From Acidovorax sp. CCYZU-2555 (GTDB taxonomy: Bacteria; Pseudomonadota; Gammaproteobacteria; Burkholderiales; Burkholderiaceae_C): a stretch of DNA of 64,000 nucleotides. A program made the position numbers and the translations under genes. Shown here in pieces: positions 1 through 8,156 of this stretch (the stretch's first letter is position 1; each line of letters opens with the position of its first letter). The DNA lies in NCBI RefSeq assembly GCF_018413525.1, contig NZ_JAHCDD010000011.1:1-64000 (forward strand). Reading direction: 5' to 3'. The notes beneath the pieces were generated by a model that was not told the DNA's origin, ran no database searches, and worked only from the letters and a program-made list of their open reading frames with translations.

Positions 1-234
1 AATCGCCATGGCGGTGCGCAGGGTTTCCTGGCACTGGGTCACGCCGCACGAGACGGCAATGACTTCGGTGGCCTGGCCTTTTTCCTTGAGGCGCACGGCT
101 TCCTCGACGGCGATTTCGTCGAAGGGATTCATGCTCATCTTGACGTTGGCGATATCGACGCCCGTGCCGTCGGACTTCACGCGCACCTTGACGTTGTAGT
201 CGACGACGCGCTTGACGGGAACAATGATTTTCAT
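1..234 (-). CDS. etfB: Electron transfer flavoprotein beta subunit (partial, 3' end outside window)
   Basis: The 78 visible codons read [19 protein letters not shown] and continue through the motifs [16 protein letters not shown] and [15 protein letters not shown], the N-terminal signature of EtfB. With EtfA this cytoplasmic flavoprotein takes electrons from acyl-CoA dehydrogenases and passes them to ETF-ubiquinone oxidoreductase. It lies 37 bp after the nitronate monooxygenase gene, last in a long co-directional fatty-acyl degradation run, and would accept electrons from the two dehydrogenases of that run. The ATG follows a GGAGA sequence about 12 nt upstream. The rest of the gene, and probably etfA, lie off the left edge. 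Confidence 0.93.
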   Translation of the reverse strand, partial: MKIIVPVKRVVDYNVKVRVKSDGTGVDIANVKMSMNPFDEIAVEEAVRLKEKGQATEVIAVSCGVTQCQETLRTAMAI

Positions 235-271
235 GGGAGAGAGTCTCCAGAGGTTTTTGAAAAGGGGCGGA

Positions 272-1255
272 CTAGGCCGAGGGGTGCAGCATTCCGGCCA
301 GACGGGCGCTGATCAGCGCCTGTGCCTGGTCCATGATGCTGTCTATCAATTGCTGTACGGTGGGAACGTCGTCGATCAGGCCCGCCACCATGCCGCAGGA
401 CCAGGCACCGGCCTGCATGTCGCCCTGCTGCATGATGCGCGGGTAGATGCCCGCGACTTCGGGCGCGATGTCGGCGAAGGTGATCGCCGCGCCGAGTTCG
501 CGCTCCTTGGCCAGCAGGCGCTCCACGCCCGCATTGGTCAGCACGCGCTCGGTATTGCGCAGCGGGCGCATCACCAGGCGCGTGTCGAGTTCGCTGGCCG
601 CGACGATGGCCTGCTTGACGTTGTCGTGCACGGGCGCTTCCTGCGTGGCGATGAAGCGCGTTCCCATGTTGATGCCTTCGGCGCCAAGGGCCAGCGCGGC
701 CACGAGCGAGCGGCCGTCGGCCATGCCGCCCGAGGCGACAAACGGAATCTTCAGTGCCTGCGCCGCGCGCGGCAGCAGAATGAAATTGGGCACGTCGTCT
801 TCACCCGGGTGGCCGCCGCACTCGAAGCCGTCGACGCTGATCGCGTCGCAGCCTATGGCCTGGGCCTTGAGCGCATGGCGCACCGACGTGCATTTGTGTA
901 TCACCTTGATGCCTGCGGCCTTGAGCGCCGGCAGCCATTTCTGCGGGTTGTTGCCCGCGGTCTCGACGATCTTCACGCCGCCGTCGATGATCGCCTGCAC
1001 ATAGCCCGGGTAGTCGGGCGGGTTGACCGAAGGCAGAAAAGTGAGGTTCACGCCGAACGGCTTGTCGGTCATCGTGCGGCAGCGCGCGATCTCCGCGGCC
1101 AGCAGTTCGGGCGTGCGCTGCGTCAGGCCCGTGATGATGCCCAGGCCGCCGGCGTTCGACACCGCCGCCGCGAGCTCGGCCAGGCCGACATGGTGCATGC
1201 CGCCCTGGATGATGGGATGCTCTATGCCGAACAGCTCGGTGATGCGCGTCTTCAT
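272..1255 (-). CDS. Nitronate monooxygenase (2-nitropropane dioxygenase family)
   Basis: This is a 327-residue FMN-dependent TIM-barrel protein. The N-terminal [14 protein letters not shown] and [13 protein letters not shown] motifs and the phosphate-binding segment [15 protein letters not shown] are typical of the NMO/NPD family, which oxidises alkyl nitronates. Some relatives are quinone reductases or have unknown substrates. The ATG at 1255 was chosen because it opens with MKTRITELF and avoids overlap with the upstream stop at 1263; an in-frame ATG at 1276 would add seven residues. It sits between a Bug receptor gene and etfB in a beta-oxidation operon. Its job there is unclear; it may be a flavin oxidoreductase side function. 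Confidence 0.85.
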   Translation of the reverse strand: MKTRITELFGIEHPIIQGGMHHVGLAELAAAVSNAGGLGIITGLTQRTPELLAAEIARCRTMTDKPFGVNLTFLPSVNPPDYPGYVQAIIDGGVKIVETAGNNPQKWLPALKAAGIKVIHKCTSVRHALKAQAIGCDAISVDGFECGGHPGEDDVPNFILLPRAAQALKIPFVASGGMADGRSLVAALALGAEGINMGTRFIATQEAPVHDNVKQAIVAASELDTRLVMRPLRNTERVLTNAGVERLLAKERELGAAITFADIAPEVAGIYPRIMQQGDMQAGAWSCGMVAGLIDDVPTVQQLIDSIMDQAQALISARLAGMLHPSA

Positions 1256-1262
1256 CGAATGT

Positions 1263-2252
1263 TCACTCCGAGGCAATGTGCTTGTCGCGAATCAGCTGGC
1301 CCCAGCGCGTGTAATCCTGCTGGATGCGGCCGGCCATCTCGGCGGGCGACTGGAAGAATGCGATCGCGCCCGCGTTGAGCAGGCGGGACTGGGTTTCGGG
1401 TTCGGCCAGGATCTGCTTGACTTCGCTGGCGATGCGGTCGACCACGGCCGCGGGCGTGCCCTTGGGCGCCAGCAGGCCGCCCCAGGACACGGCGTCATAG
1501 CCCTTGATGCCCTGCTCGGCAATGGTCTTGACTTCGGGCAGCATGGTCACGCGCTGGGGCGAGCCCACGGCGATGGCGCGCAGCTTGCCCGCCTGGACAT
1601 GCGGCAGCGCCGCGACCAGGTCGGCATACATGATGGGCACCTGGCCGCCTATGGTGTCGGTGATGGCCGGCGTGCCGCCCTTGTAGGGCACATGCTGCAT
1701 CTCGAAGCCGGCCATCTGCTTGAGCAGCTCCATGCTCAGGTGGCCGAAGCTGCCCGCGCCCGAGCTGGTGTAGTTGAGCGCGGTCTTCTGCGCCTTGGCG
1801 TGGGCGATCAGGCTCTTGAGATCGGTGACGTCGGGCAGCAGCTTGGGGTTGACCACGACCACGATGGGCAGGTCATAGACCGTGGCCACGGGCGCGAAGT
1901 CCTTGACGGTGTCGTAGCCCGCGGTCTTGTACAGGTGCGGCGCGAGCAGCGTGGGCGTGGCCAGCATCACCAGCGTATAGCCGTCGGCCGGGCTCTTGGC
2001 GACCTGGGCCGCGGCGATCGAGCCCGAGGCGCCGGGGCGGTTCTCGACGATCACCGTCTGCTTGAGGCGCTCGGACAGCTTCTGGCCGACGATGCGCGAC
2101 GCGGTGTCGGTGGGGCCGCCTGCGGGAAACGGCACGATCAGCTTGACCATCTTGCTGGGCCAGGCAGCTTGCTGGGCAAAGGCGTTGCCGACGAGCAGCG
2201 GCGCGGCGGCCAGGGCCAGCAGCGCGCGCCGGGTGGTGGCGAAGGAATTCAT
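1263..2252 (-). CDS. Bug-family TTT substrate-binding receptor
   Basis: This 329-residue periplasmic solute receptor has a Tat/Sec-like signal (two Arg, then hydrophobic ALLALAAAPLLVG, cleavage near AFAQ). Family motifs are present: KLIVPFPAGGPTDTASR, VIVENRPGASGS, the VPYKGGTPAITDTIGGQV loop and GKLRAIAVGSPQR. Bug proteins bind carboxylated ligands for tripartite tricarboxylate transporters, but no TctA or TctB membrane gene is in the window. It is placed between a CoA-transferase and nitronate monooxygenase, which suggests it captures the acid degraded by this operon. The ligand cannot be read from sequence. Confidence 0.9.
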   Translation of the reverse strand: MNSFATTRRALLALAAAPLLVGNAFAQQAAWPSKMVKLIVPFPAGGPTDTASRIVGQKLSERLKQTVIVENRPGASGSIAAAQVAKSPADGYTLVMLATPTLLAPHLYKTAGYDTVKDFAPVATVYDLPIVVVVNPKLLPDVTDLKSLIAHAKAQKTALNYTSSGAGSFGHLSMELLKQMAGFEMQHVPYKGGTPAITDTIGGQVPIMYADLVAALPHVQAGKLRAIAVGSPQRVTMLPEVKTIAEQGIKGYDAVSWGGLLAPKGTPAAVVDRIASEVKQILAEPETQSRLLNAGAIAFFQSPAEMAGRIQQDYTRWGQLIRDKHIASE

Positions 2253-2315
2253 GATGTCTCTGTCTCTTTATAGGTCTGGAGCACGCAGCCAAGGGCTGCG
2301 CGCGGGCCGGGCAAC

Positions 2316-3563
2316 TCAGGCCGTGGGCAGCGTCAGCACGCCCTTGGCCTGCAGCGCCTGCAGCTCGTCTTCGGACAGCTGCAGCAATTGCTGCAGCACG
2401 TCCTTCGTGCCTTCGCCCAGCGTGGGCGGCGCGTTGCGGATGGGCAGGCGCTGGCCATCGAGCCGGTACGGCGGCGCAAACACATGGGTGGTGCCGGCCA
2501 CGGGATGCGGCATTTCCTGCAGCAGACCGCCGCGGCGCGTGCGCTCGCTGGTCAGCGCTTCGTGCAGGCCCGCGACCCGGCCGCAGGGAATGCCGAAGCG
2601 GGACATGCGCTCGATCAGCACATCGCGCGTCTCGGCGCGTATCAGCTCGGTGAGCAGCGGCAGCAGCGACGGACGGTTCTTGGAACGCTCGACATTGGTC
2701 GCGAACTTCGCGTCTTCCAGGATGTCGGGGCGCTGCACCACGTCGCGACAAAAGCGCTCGAACTGCTGGTTGTTGCCCACGGCGATGATCAGCGGGCCGT
2801 CGGCGGCCTCGAACATGCCGTAGGGCACGATCGACGGGTGCGAATTGCCATAGCGCGCCGGGTCGCGGCCCAGCTGCATGGCGTCCAGGCCGTAGTAGCC
2901 CGTGACCATGATGCCGCAGTCGTAGAGCGCCATCTCGATCAATCGGCCCTTGCCCGTGCGCTCGCGCCGGAACAGCGCGGCGAGCACGGCCTGGGCCGCA
3001 TACATGCCGGTCATCAGATCGACCACGGCCACGCCGAACTTGAGCGGCGGCTGCTGGGCTTCGCCGTTGAGCGCCATCAGTCCGGCCTCGCCCTGGATCA
3101 CCAGGTCGTAGCCGGGCCGCTTGGCTTCGGGGCCCGAGGTGTCGTAGCCCGCGATCGCGCAGTAGATCAGGCCGGGCTTGAGCGCCTTGAGCTGCTCGTA
3201 GCCCAGACCCAGCTTCTCGGCGCCGCCGGTCTTGAAGTTGTGCAGCACCACATCGCACTGGGGCAGCAGATCATGGATGATCTTGATGCCTTCAGGGCTT
3301 TGCAGATCGACCGTGACCGAGCGCTTGTTGCGGTTCATCGCGCTGTAGTAGGTGGTCTCGGTCTTGCCTATGCGAATGCCCCAGTCGCGCGTGTCGTCGC
3401 CGCGTTCGGGATGCTCGACCTTGATGACTTCGGCGCCGAAATCCGCCAGCACCATGCCGCACATCGGGCCGGCAAACACGCGCGACAGATCGAGCACGCG
3501 CACGCCTTCGAGCGGGAAGTCGGTGGTGTCGTCGGCGGGTGAAGTGTTGTTGTGGTCGCTCAA
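2316..3563 (-). CDS. CaiB/BaiF (family III) acyl-CoA transferase
   Basis: This 415-residue enzyme has the family III opening GVRVLDLSRVFAGPMCGMVLADFGAEVIKVE, then NRNKRSVTVDL and VVDLMTGMYAAQA, which holds the aspartate expected to carry the acyl-enzyme intermediate. It moves CoA between organic acids and could activate the substrate of the operon, in place of an ATP-dependent ligase. The start is taken as TTG at 3563 because AGGAGA lies five bases upstream and the protein begins SDHNNTS; open sequence further upstream runs into the preceding hydratase gene. It belongs to the minus-strand operon after the enoyl-CoA hydratase (22 bp gap). Confidence 0.88.
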   Translation of the reverse strand: MSDHNNTSPADDTTDFPLEGVRVLDLSRVFAGPMCGMVLADFGAEVIKVEHPERGDDTRDWGIRIGKTETTYYSAMNRNKRSVTVDLQSPEGIKIIHDLLPQCDVVLHNFKTGGAEKLGLGYEQLKALKPGLIYCAIAGYDTSGPEAKRPGYDLVIQGEAGLMALNGEAQQPPLKFGVAVVDLMTGMYAAQAVLAALFRRERTGKGRLIEMALYDCGIMVTGYYGLDAMQLGRDPARYGNSHPSIVPYGMFEAADGPLIIAVGNNQQFERFCRDVVQRPDILEDAKFATNVERSKNRPSLLPLLTELIRAETRDVLIERMSRFGIPCGRVAGLHEALTSERTRRGGLLQEMPHPVAGTTHVFAPPYRLDGQRLPIRNAPPTLGEGTKDVLQQLLQLSEDELQALQAKGVLTLPTA

Positions 3564-3585
3564 TGTTGTCTCCTTGCCGCCGCCG

Positions 3586-4398
3586 CTAGCCGCGAGGCTG
3601 GCGCAGCTGCGTGTAATCGGCCGGGCGTTTTTCGAGGAAGGCCGCCATGCCTTCGCGCGATTCCTCGCTGGCCTGGGCATGCACCATGAACTGGGCTTCC
3701 TGCTCCAACTGCTGCTCCAGCGTGTTGTCGTAGGCGCCGTGGCACAGCGCCTTGATGTTCGCCATGGCTTCGTCGGGGCCGGCGGCCAGCTGCTTGGCCA
3801 GGGTCAGCGCTTCGTTGAGCGCCTCCCCGGGTTCAGCCAGGCGGTTGACCGGGCCCAGCGCATGCAGGCGCTCGCCCGACACGCGTTCGCCCGTGAGGCA
3901 CAGCTCGGTCAGCACCTGGCGCGAGACGAACTGCGCGAGAAACGCCGTGGCACCGCCATCGGGCGTCAGGCCGATCTTCACATAGGCCACGGAGAACGCC
4001 GCATTGCGCGCCGCCACCAGCATGTCGCAGGCCAGCGCCAGCGACACGCCCGCACCCGCGGCCGCGCCTTCGACGGCGGCGATCACGGGCTTGGGGCAGT
4101 CGCGCACCGCGCGAATCAGGTCATGCAGGCCTTCGAGCTTTTCGCGGCGCTCGGGCACCGACAGTTCGCGGCGCTTGACCAGTTGGCGCAGATCGCCGCC
4201 CGCGCAGAAATGGCCGCCTTCGCCCGTGAGCACGATCGCGCCCACGGTGGGATCGTTCTTGGCGTTGTGCAGCGCTTCGGTCAGCGCGAGATAGAACGCC
4301 GGCGACAGCGCATTGCGCGCGGCCGGGTTGTTGTTGCTCAGCACCAGCACCGCGCCTTCTCGGCGCGTGATCAAAGGCATGTCTTGTACGTTGCTCAT
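3586..4398 (-). CDS. Enoyl-CoA hydratase/isomerase family protein
   Basis: The 270-residue crotonase-fold protein has the oxyanion-hole segments GGHFCAGGDLRQLV and VEGAAAGAGVSLALACDM, then SVAYVKIGLTPDGGATAFL. The aspartate in GLTPDGG rather than the common glutamate pair recalls PaaG/PimE-type hydratase-isomerases. It would hydrate or isomerise enoyl-CoA made by the adjacent dehydrogenases. Its ATG overlaps the upstream acyl-CoA dehydrogenase stop (ATGA), which indicates translational coupling. In the pim operon of Rhodopseudomonas the equivalent position is held by pimE. Confidence 0.88.
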   Translation of the reverse strand: MSNVQDMPLITRREGAVLVLSNNNPAARNALSPAFYLALTEALHNAKNDPTVGAIVLTGEGGHFCAGGDLRQLVKRRELSVPERREKLEGLHDLIRAVRDCPKPVIAAVEGAAAGAGVSLALACDMLVAARNAAFSVAYVKIGLTPDGGATAFLAQFVSRQVLTELCLTGERVSGERLHALGPVNRLAEPGEALNEALTLAKQLAAGPDEAMANIKALCHGAYDNTLEQQLEQEAQFMVHAQASEESREGMAAFLEKRPADYTQLRQPRG

Positions 4399-5534
4399 TG
4401 CGCAGTCTCCCGGCCCAGCGCGATGAAGCGCGCCAGATGGTGGTCTTCGTCACCCAGTTCATGGTCGATCATGACCAGGCGCTTGGCATAGTGCGACAGC
4501 GGCAATTCCCAGGTCATGCCAATGCCGCCGTGCATCTGCACGCTCTCTTCGGCGACCAGCGCGCCTATGCGGCCTATCGTCACCTTCGCGGCCGACAGCG
4601 CGCGTTCGCGCGTCAGGCGGTCGCCGTCGAGCGCCGCCGCGGCATTGATCACCGCCGAGCGTGACTGCTCGATCTCGAGCAGCAGATCGGCCATGCGGTG
4701 CTGCAGCGCCTGGAAGCTGCCGATCGCCACGCCGAACTGCTTGCGCGTCTGCAGGTATTCGAGCGTGTCGCGCTTGGCGACTTCCATCGCGCCCACGGCT
4801 TCGGCGCACAGCGCCAGCACGCCCGCGCCCACGGCAACTTCCAGCGTCGCCAGACCCTGGCCTTCGGCGCCCAGCAGCGCGTCGGCGCCCACTTGCACCT
4901 TGTCGAACGTGATCTCGGCGACGCGGCCGCCGTCCATGCGGCCCATGCCGCGGCGGCTCACGCCTGCCGTGTCGGCGGGAACGAGAAACAGCGAAATGCC
5001 GTCTTCGCTGTCGACTTCAGCGCAAGTGCGTGCCGAGACCAGCAACAGATTCGCATGGTCGCCCTGCAGCACCACGGCCTTGGCGCCCGAGAGCGTCCAG
5101 CCGTCGCCGCTGCGCTCGGCGCGCGTGGCGACACGGCTGAGTTCGTAATGGCTGGCCGGCTCGTCGTGCGCCAGCGCCGCGATGCTGCTGCCGTCGACCA
5201 GGTTGGCGATCAGCGCCTTTTGCGCCGACGTGCCCACGGCGGCCAGGGCCCGGCCCACCATCAGCGCGCCCAGGAAAGGCTCGACCACCAGGCCGCGGCC
5301 CAGGGCCTCGAACACCACGGCGATGTCGAAGCCCGCGCCGCCAAAGCCGCCGTCGTCTTCGGCAAACAGCGCGCCTATCGCGCCGAGTTCGGCGAACTGG
5401 TTCCACAGCGCGGGCGCCATGCCCACGTCGCCATAGGCAATCGCATTGCGGGTCTCGAAACCGTATTGCTCGGAAACAAAGCGGTTGAGCGTGTCCGCCA
5501 GCATGCGGCGGTCTTCGGTATGTTCAAAATTCAT
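4395..5534 (-). CDS. Acyl-CoA dehydrogenase, small-subunit type (PimD-like)
   Basis: This 379-residue flavoprotein has the acyl-CoA dehydrogenase fold: helical N-terminus, a degenerate beta domain, and C-terminal TRKQFGVAIGSFQALQHRMAD and ESVQMHGGIGMTWELPLSHY. The HGGIGMTWE ending resembles the small subunits of paired dehydrogenases such as PimD or actinobacterial FadE pairs. It is immediately downstream of a second acyl-CoA dehydrogenase (10 bp gap), which supports a heteromeric enzyme that inserts the alpha-beta double bond. The ETF encoded at the end of the run would accept its electrons. Substrate assignment to a dicarboxylyl- or cyclic acyl-CoA is inference. Confidence 0.88.
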   Translation of the reverse strand: MNFEHTEDRRMLADTLNRFVSEQYGFETRNAIAYGDVGMAPALWNQFAELGAIGALFAEDDGGFGGAGFDIAVVFEALGRGLVVEPFLGALMVGRALAAVGTSAQKALIANLVDGSSIAALAHDEPASHYELSRVATRAERSGDGWTLSGAKAVVLQGDHANLLLVSARTCAEVDSEDGISLFLVPADTAGVSRRGMGRMDGGRVAEITFDKVQVGADALLGAEGQGLATLEVAVGAGVLALCAEAVGAMEVAKRDTLEYLQTRKQFGVAIGSFQALQHRMADLLLEIEQSRSAVINAAAALDGDRLTRERALSAAKVTIGRIGALVAEESVQMHGGIGMTWELPLSHYAKRLVMIDHELGDEDHHLARFIALGRETAQ

Positions 5535-5544
5535 CGCGCCAGCC

Positions 5545-6753
5545 TCACAGGCCCAGAATCATCTTGGAGATGATGTTCTTCTGGATTTCGTTGGAGCCGC
5601 CGAAGATCGACAGCTTGCGGTAGTTGAAGTAATTGGCCGCGGCCGTGGCCGCTTCCTTGGGGCCCACGCTCTCGCCCGTGTAATCCGAGTACTGCGCTTC
5701 CTCGGTGAACGGCAGCGCGTAGGGGCCCATGGCACGGCGGATCAGCGACAGGATTTCCTGGCGAATTTCGGTGCCGCGGATCTTGAGCATCGAGCTTTCC
5801 GCGCCCGGCACACCGCCGCCGGCCACGGCCGCGATCACGCGCAGGTTGGTGGTCTTCATGTTTTCCAGATCGATCTCGACCTTGGCCATGCGCTGCGCGA
5901 ACTGCGGGTCCTGGTCCAGCGGCTTGCCGTTGCGCTGCACGCGGCTGGCGATCGCCTTGAGCTTTTCCAGGCCGGCGACCGAGAAGCCCACGCCGGCGAT
6001 GCCGGTGCGCTCATAGGTCAGCAGGTACTTGGCGTAGGTCCAGCCCTTGTTCTCCTCACCCACCAGGTTCTCGGCGGGAACGCGCACGTCGGTGAAGAAC
6101 ACTTCGTTGACTTCGCGGTCGCCGTCGAGCGTGCGGATGGGGCGAATCTCGACGCCGGGCGTGTTCATGTCGACCAGCAGGAAGCTGATGCCCGACTGGG
6201 GACGCGCCTGCTTGTCGGTGCGCACCAGGCAGAAGATCATGTTGGCGTGCTGGCCCTGGGTGGTCCAGGTCTTCTGGCCGTTGACGATGTAGTGCGCGCC
6301 CTGGGCGTCGACTCCGGCCTCGGCCGTGGTCTTGACGGAGGCCAGGTCCGAACCCGCGCCGGGCTCGGAGTAACCCTGGCACCACCAGTCTTCGCCGCTC
6401 AGGATGCGTGGCAGCCAGTAGTTCTTCTGCGCCTCGTTGCCGTACTTGATCAGCACCGGGCCCAGCATGTTGACGCCGAACGGCACGATGCGCGGGCCGC
6501 CCGCGAGCGCGCACTCGTGGTCGAAGATGAACTTCTGCACCGGCGTCCAGCTGGGGCCGCCATGCTCCTCGGGCCAGTGGTTGGCGAACCAGCCGCGCTC
6601 GTTGAGGATCGCATGCCATTCGGACTGGTCGTCGCGGCTCAGGCGCTGGCCGGCCTTGACCTTGGCGGCCAGGGCCGCAGGCAGCTTGTCGCGCAGGAAT
6701 TCCTGCACTTCGGTGCGAAACGCCAGTTCTTCGGGAGTGAAATTCAGATCCAT
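5545..6753 (-). CDS. Acyl-CoA dehydrogenase, large-subunit type (PimC-like)
   Basis: The 402-residue protein starts MDLNFTPEELAFRTEVQEFL and has the signature YSEPGAGSDLASVKTTAE, the FAD-binding middle domain, and the C-terminal FGGSNEIQKNIISKMILGL motif seen in active family members. The ATG at 6753 was chosen because it matches the family N-terminus; upstream open codons overlap the thiolase gene. Together with the 379-residue partner just downstream it makes a large/small pair as in PimC/PimD. It catalyses the first oxidation step of beta-oxidation in the cytoplasm. Confidence 0.9.
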   Translation of the reverse strand: MDLNFTPEELAFRTEVQEFLRDKLPAALAAKVKAGQRLSRDDQSEWHAILNERGWFANHWPEEHGGPSWTPVQKFIFDHECALAGGPRIVPFGVNMLGPVLIKYGNEAQKNYWLPRILSGEDWWCQGYSEPGAGSDLASVKTTAEAGVDAQGAHYIVNGQKTWTTQGQHANMIFCLVRTDKQARPQSGISFLLVDMNTPGVEIRPIRTLDGDREVNEVFFTDVRVPAENLVGEENKGWTYAKYLLTYERTGIAGVGFSVAGLEKLKAIASRVQRNGKPLDQDPQFAQRMAKVEIDLENMKTTNLRVIAAVAGGGVPGAESSMLKIRGTEIRQEILSLIRRAMGPYALPFTEEAQYSDYTGESVGPKEAATAAANYFNYRKLSIFGGSNEIQKNIISKMILGL

Positions 6754-6763
6754 ATCGCGTTTC

Positions 6764-7945
6764 TCAATAAATTTCGAACAGGCCGGCGGCGCCCATGCCA
6801 CCGGCGATGCACATGGTCACGACGCCGTACTTGGCCTTGCGCCGGCGGCCTTCGAGCAGCAGATGGCCGACCAGGCGCGCGCCCGTCATGCCGAACGGAT
6901 GGCCGATGGAAATCGCGCCGCCGTTGACGTTCAGGCGCTCCGATGGAATGCCCAGCGTGCGCTGGCAATACAGCGCCTGCGAGGCAAAGGCTTCGTTCAT
7001 TTCCCACAGGTCGATGTCCTCGACCTTGAGGCCGTGGCGCGCCAGCAGCTTGGGCACGGCGAACACCGGGCCTATGCCCATTTCGTCGGGCTCGCAGCCC
7101 GCGACCGCAAAGCCGCGGAACGCGCCCAGCGGTTGCAGGCCCAGGCGCTCGGCTTCCTTGGCTTCCATCAGCACGCTGGCCGACGAGCCGTCCGACAGCT
7201 GCGAGGCATTGCCCGCGGTGACGAACTGGCCCGGGCCCTTCACGGGCTCGAGCTTGGCCAGGCCTTCGAGCGTGGTGCTGGGGCGATTGCAGTTGTCTTT
7301 TGTCGCGATCACCTCGCGCAGCGTGACTTCGCCCGTGTCCTTGTTCTTCTCGGCCATGCGCGTGGCGCAGGCGATGATTTCGTCGGCGAACACGCCCTTT
7401 TCCTGGGCCGCTGCCGTGCGCTGCTGGCTCAGCAGCGAGAAGCGGTCCTGGTCTTCACGGCTGATGCCGTAGCGGCGCGCGACGATGTCGGCGGTATCGA
7501 TCATCGCCATGTACAGATCGGGCTTGTGCTCCAGCAGCCAGGGATCGATGTCGCCGGGCAGATTGTTGCCCGGGCGCAGACCGGAGATGGTCTCGACGCC
7601 GCCGGCAATCATGGCCGGAACGCCTTCGGCCACGATGCGGCCCGCGGCAATGGCGATCGACTGCAGGCCCGAAGCGCAGTAGCGCGCCACGGTCATGCCC
7701 GCCACCGACAGCGGCAGGCCGGCGCGCAGCGCGGTCTGGCGTCCCAGGTTGCGGCCCTGGAAGCCATCGGGATTGCCGCAGCCCAGCACCAGGTCCTCGA
7801 ACCTTTCGGGATCGACGCCCGAACGCTCGACGGCGGCCTTGACGGAGAACGCGGCCAACTGCGCGGCCGGCGTGACATTGAACTCGCCGCGGTGCGACTT
7901 GGCCAGCGGAGTGCGGGCGGTGGATACGATGACTGCTTCACGCAT
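6764..7945 (-). CDS. Acetyl-CoA acyltransferase (thiolase)
   Basis: The 393-residue thiolase has the acylated cysteine at residue 90 in ARYCASGLQSIA, the substrate loop histidine in GHPFGMTGARLVGHL, and the C-terminal active cysteine in VTMCIAGGMGAAG. It cleaves 3-ketoacyl-CoA with CoA. GHPFGMTGAR instead of GHPLGASGAR marks a particular biosynthetic/degradative subgroup. It is 11 bp upstream of the large acyl-CoA dehydrogenase and is separated from the upstream fused hydratase/dehydrogenase gene by about 210 bp that contain a REP-like element. Confidence 0.92.
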   Translation of the reverse strand: MREAVIVSTARTPLAKSHRGEFNVTPAAQLAAFSVKAAVERSGVDPERFEDLVLGCGNPDGFQGRNLGRQTALRAGLPLSVAGMTVARYCASGLQSIAIAAGRIVAEGVPAMIAGGVETISGLRPGNNLPGDIDPWLLEHKPDLYMAMIDTADIVARRYGISREDQDRFSLLSQQRTAAAQEKGVFADEIIACATRMAEKNKDTGEVTLREVIATKDNCNRPSTTLEGLAKLEPVKGPGQFVTAGNASQLSDGSSASVLMEAKEAERLGLQPLGAFRGFAVAGCEPDEMGIGPVFAVPKLLARHGLKVEDIDLWEMNEAFASQALYCQRTLGIPSERLNVNGGAISIGHPFGMTGARLVGHLLLEGRRRKAKYGVVTMCIAGGMGAAGLFEIY

Positions 7946-8032
7946 GGTGTTGTCTCTGTTAGGTTGGGTGGCTGGGCGTCTGCGCGGGGCCCGGCGGGCG
8001 GTGCAGCGCTGGCTCTAGTTCGAAATCAAAAC

Positions 8033-8132
8033 CCGTTCGCCCTGAGCCTGTCGAAGGGTGAACGGCCTGCGCTCAAGTCATGAGGACAGGCCGCCCATGG
8101 TTCGACAAGCTCACCACGAGCGGGGGGGGCCC
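8033..8132. repeat. REP-like composite element, copy a
   Basis: Two inverted modules flank a short middle. The left one reads CCGTTCGCCCTGAGCCTG and continues to GGTGAACGG; the right one reads GGTTCGACAAGCTCACCACG. The middle GCCTG...CAGGC segment can also pair. It starts about 24 bp beyond the stop of the fused hydratase/dehydrogenase gene and lies before the thiolase gene. Similar elements occur at 27621, 37731, 46899 and 54731. They are probably mobile REP or mosaic elements that may stabilise or attenuate mRNA; the function is not shown by the sequence. Confidence 0.75.
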
Positions 8133-8156
8133 GTCGGGCCCGGCCGCTAGCTGCGT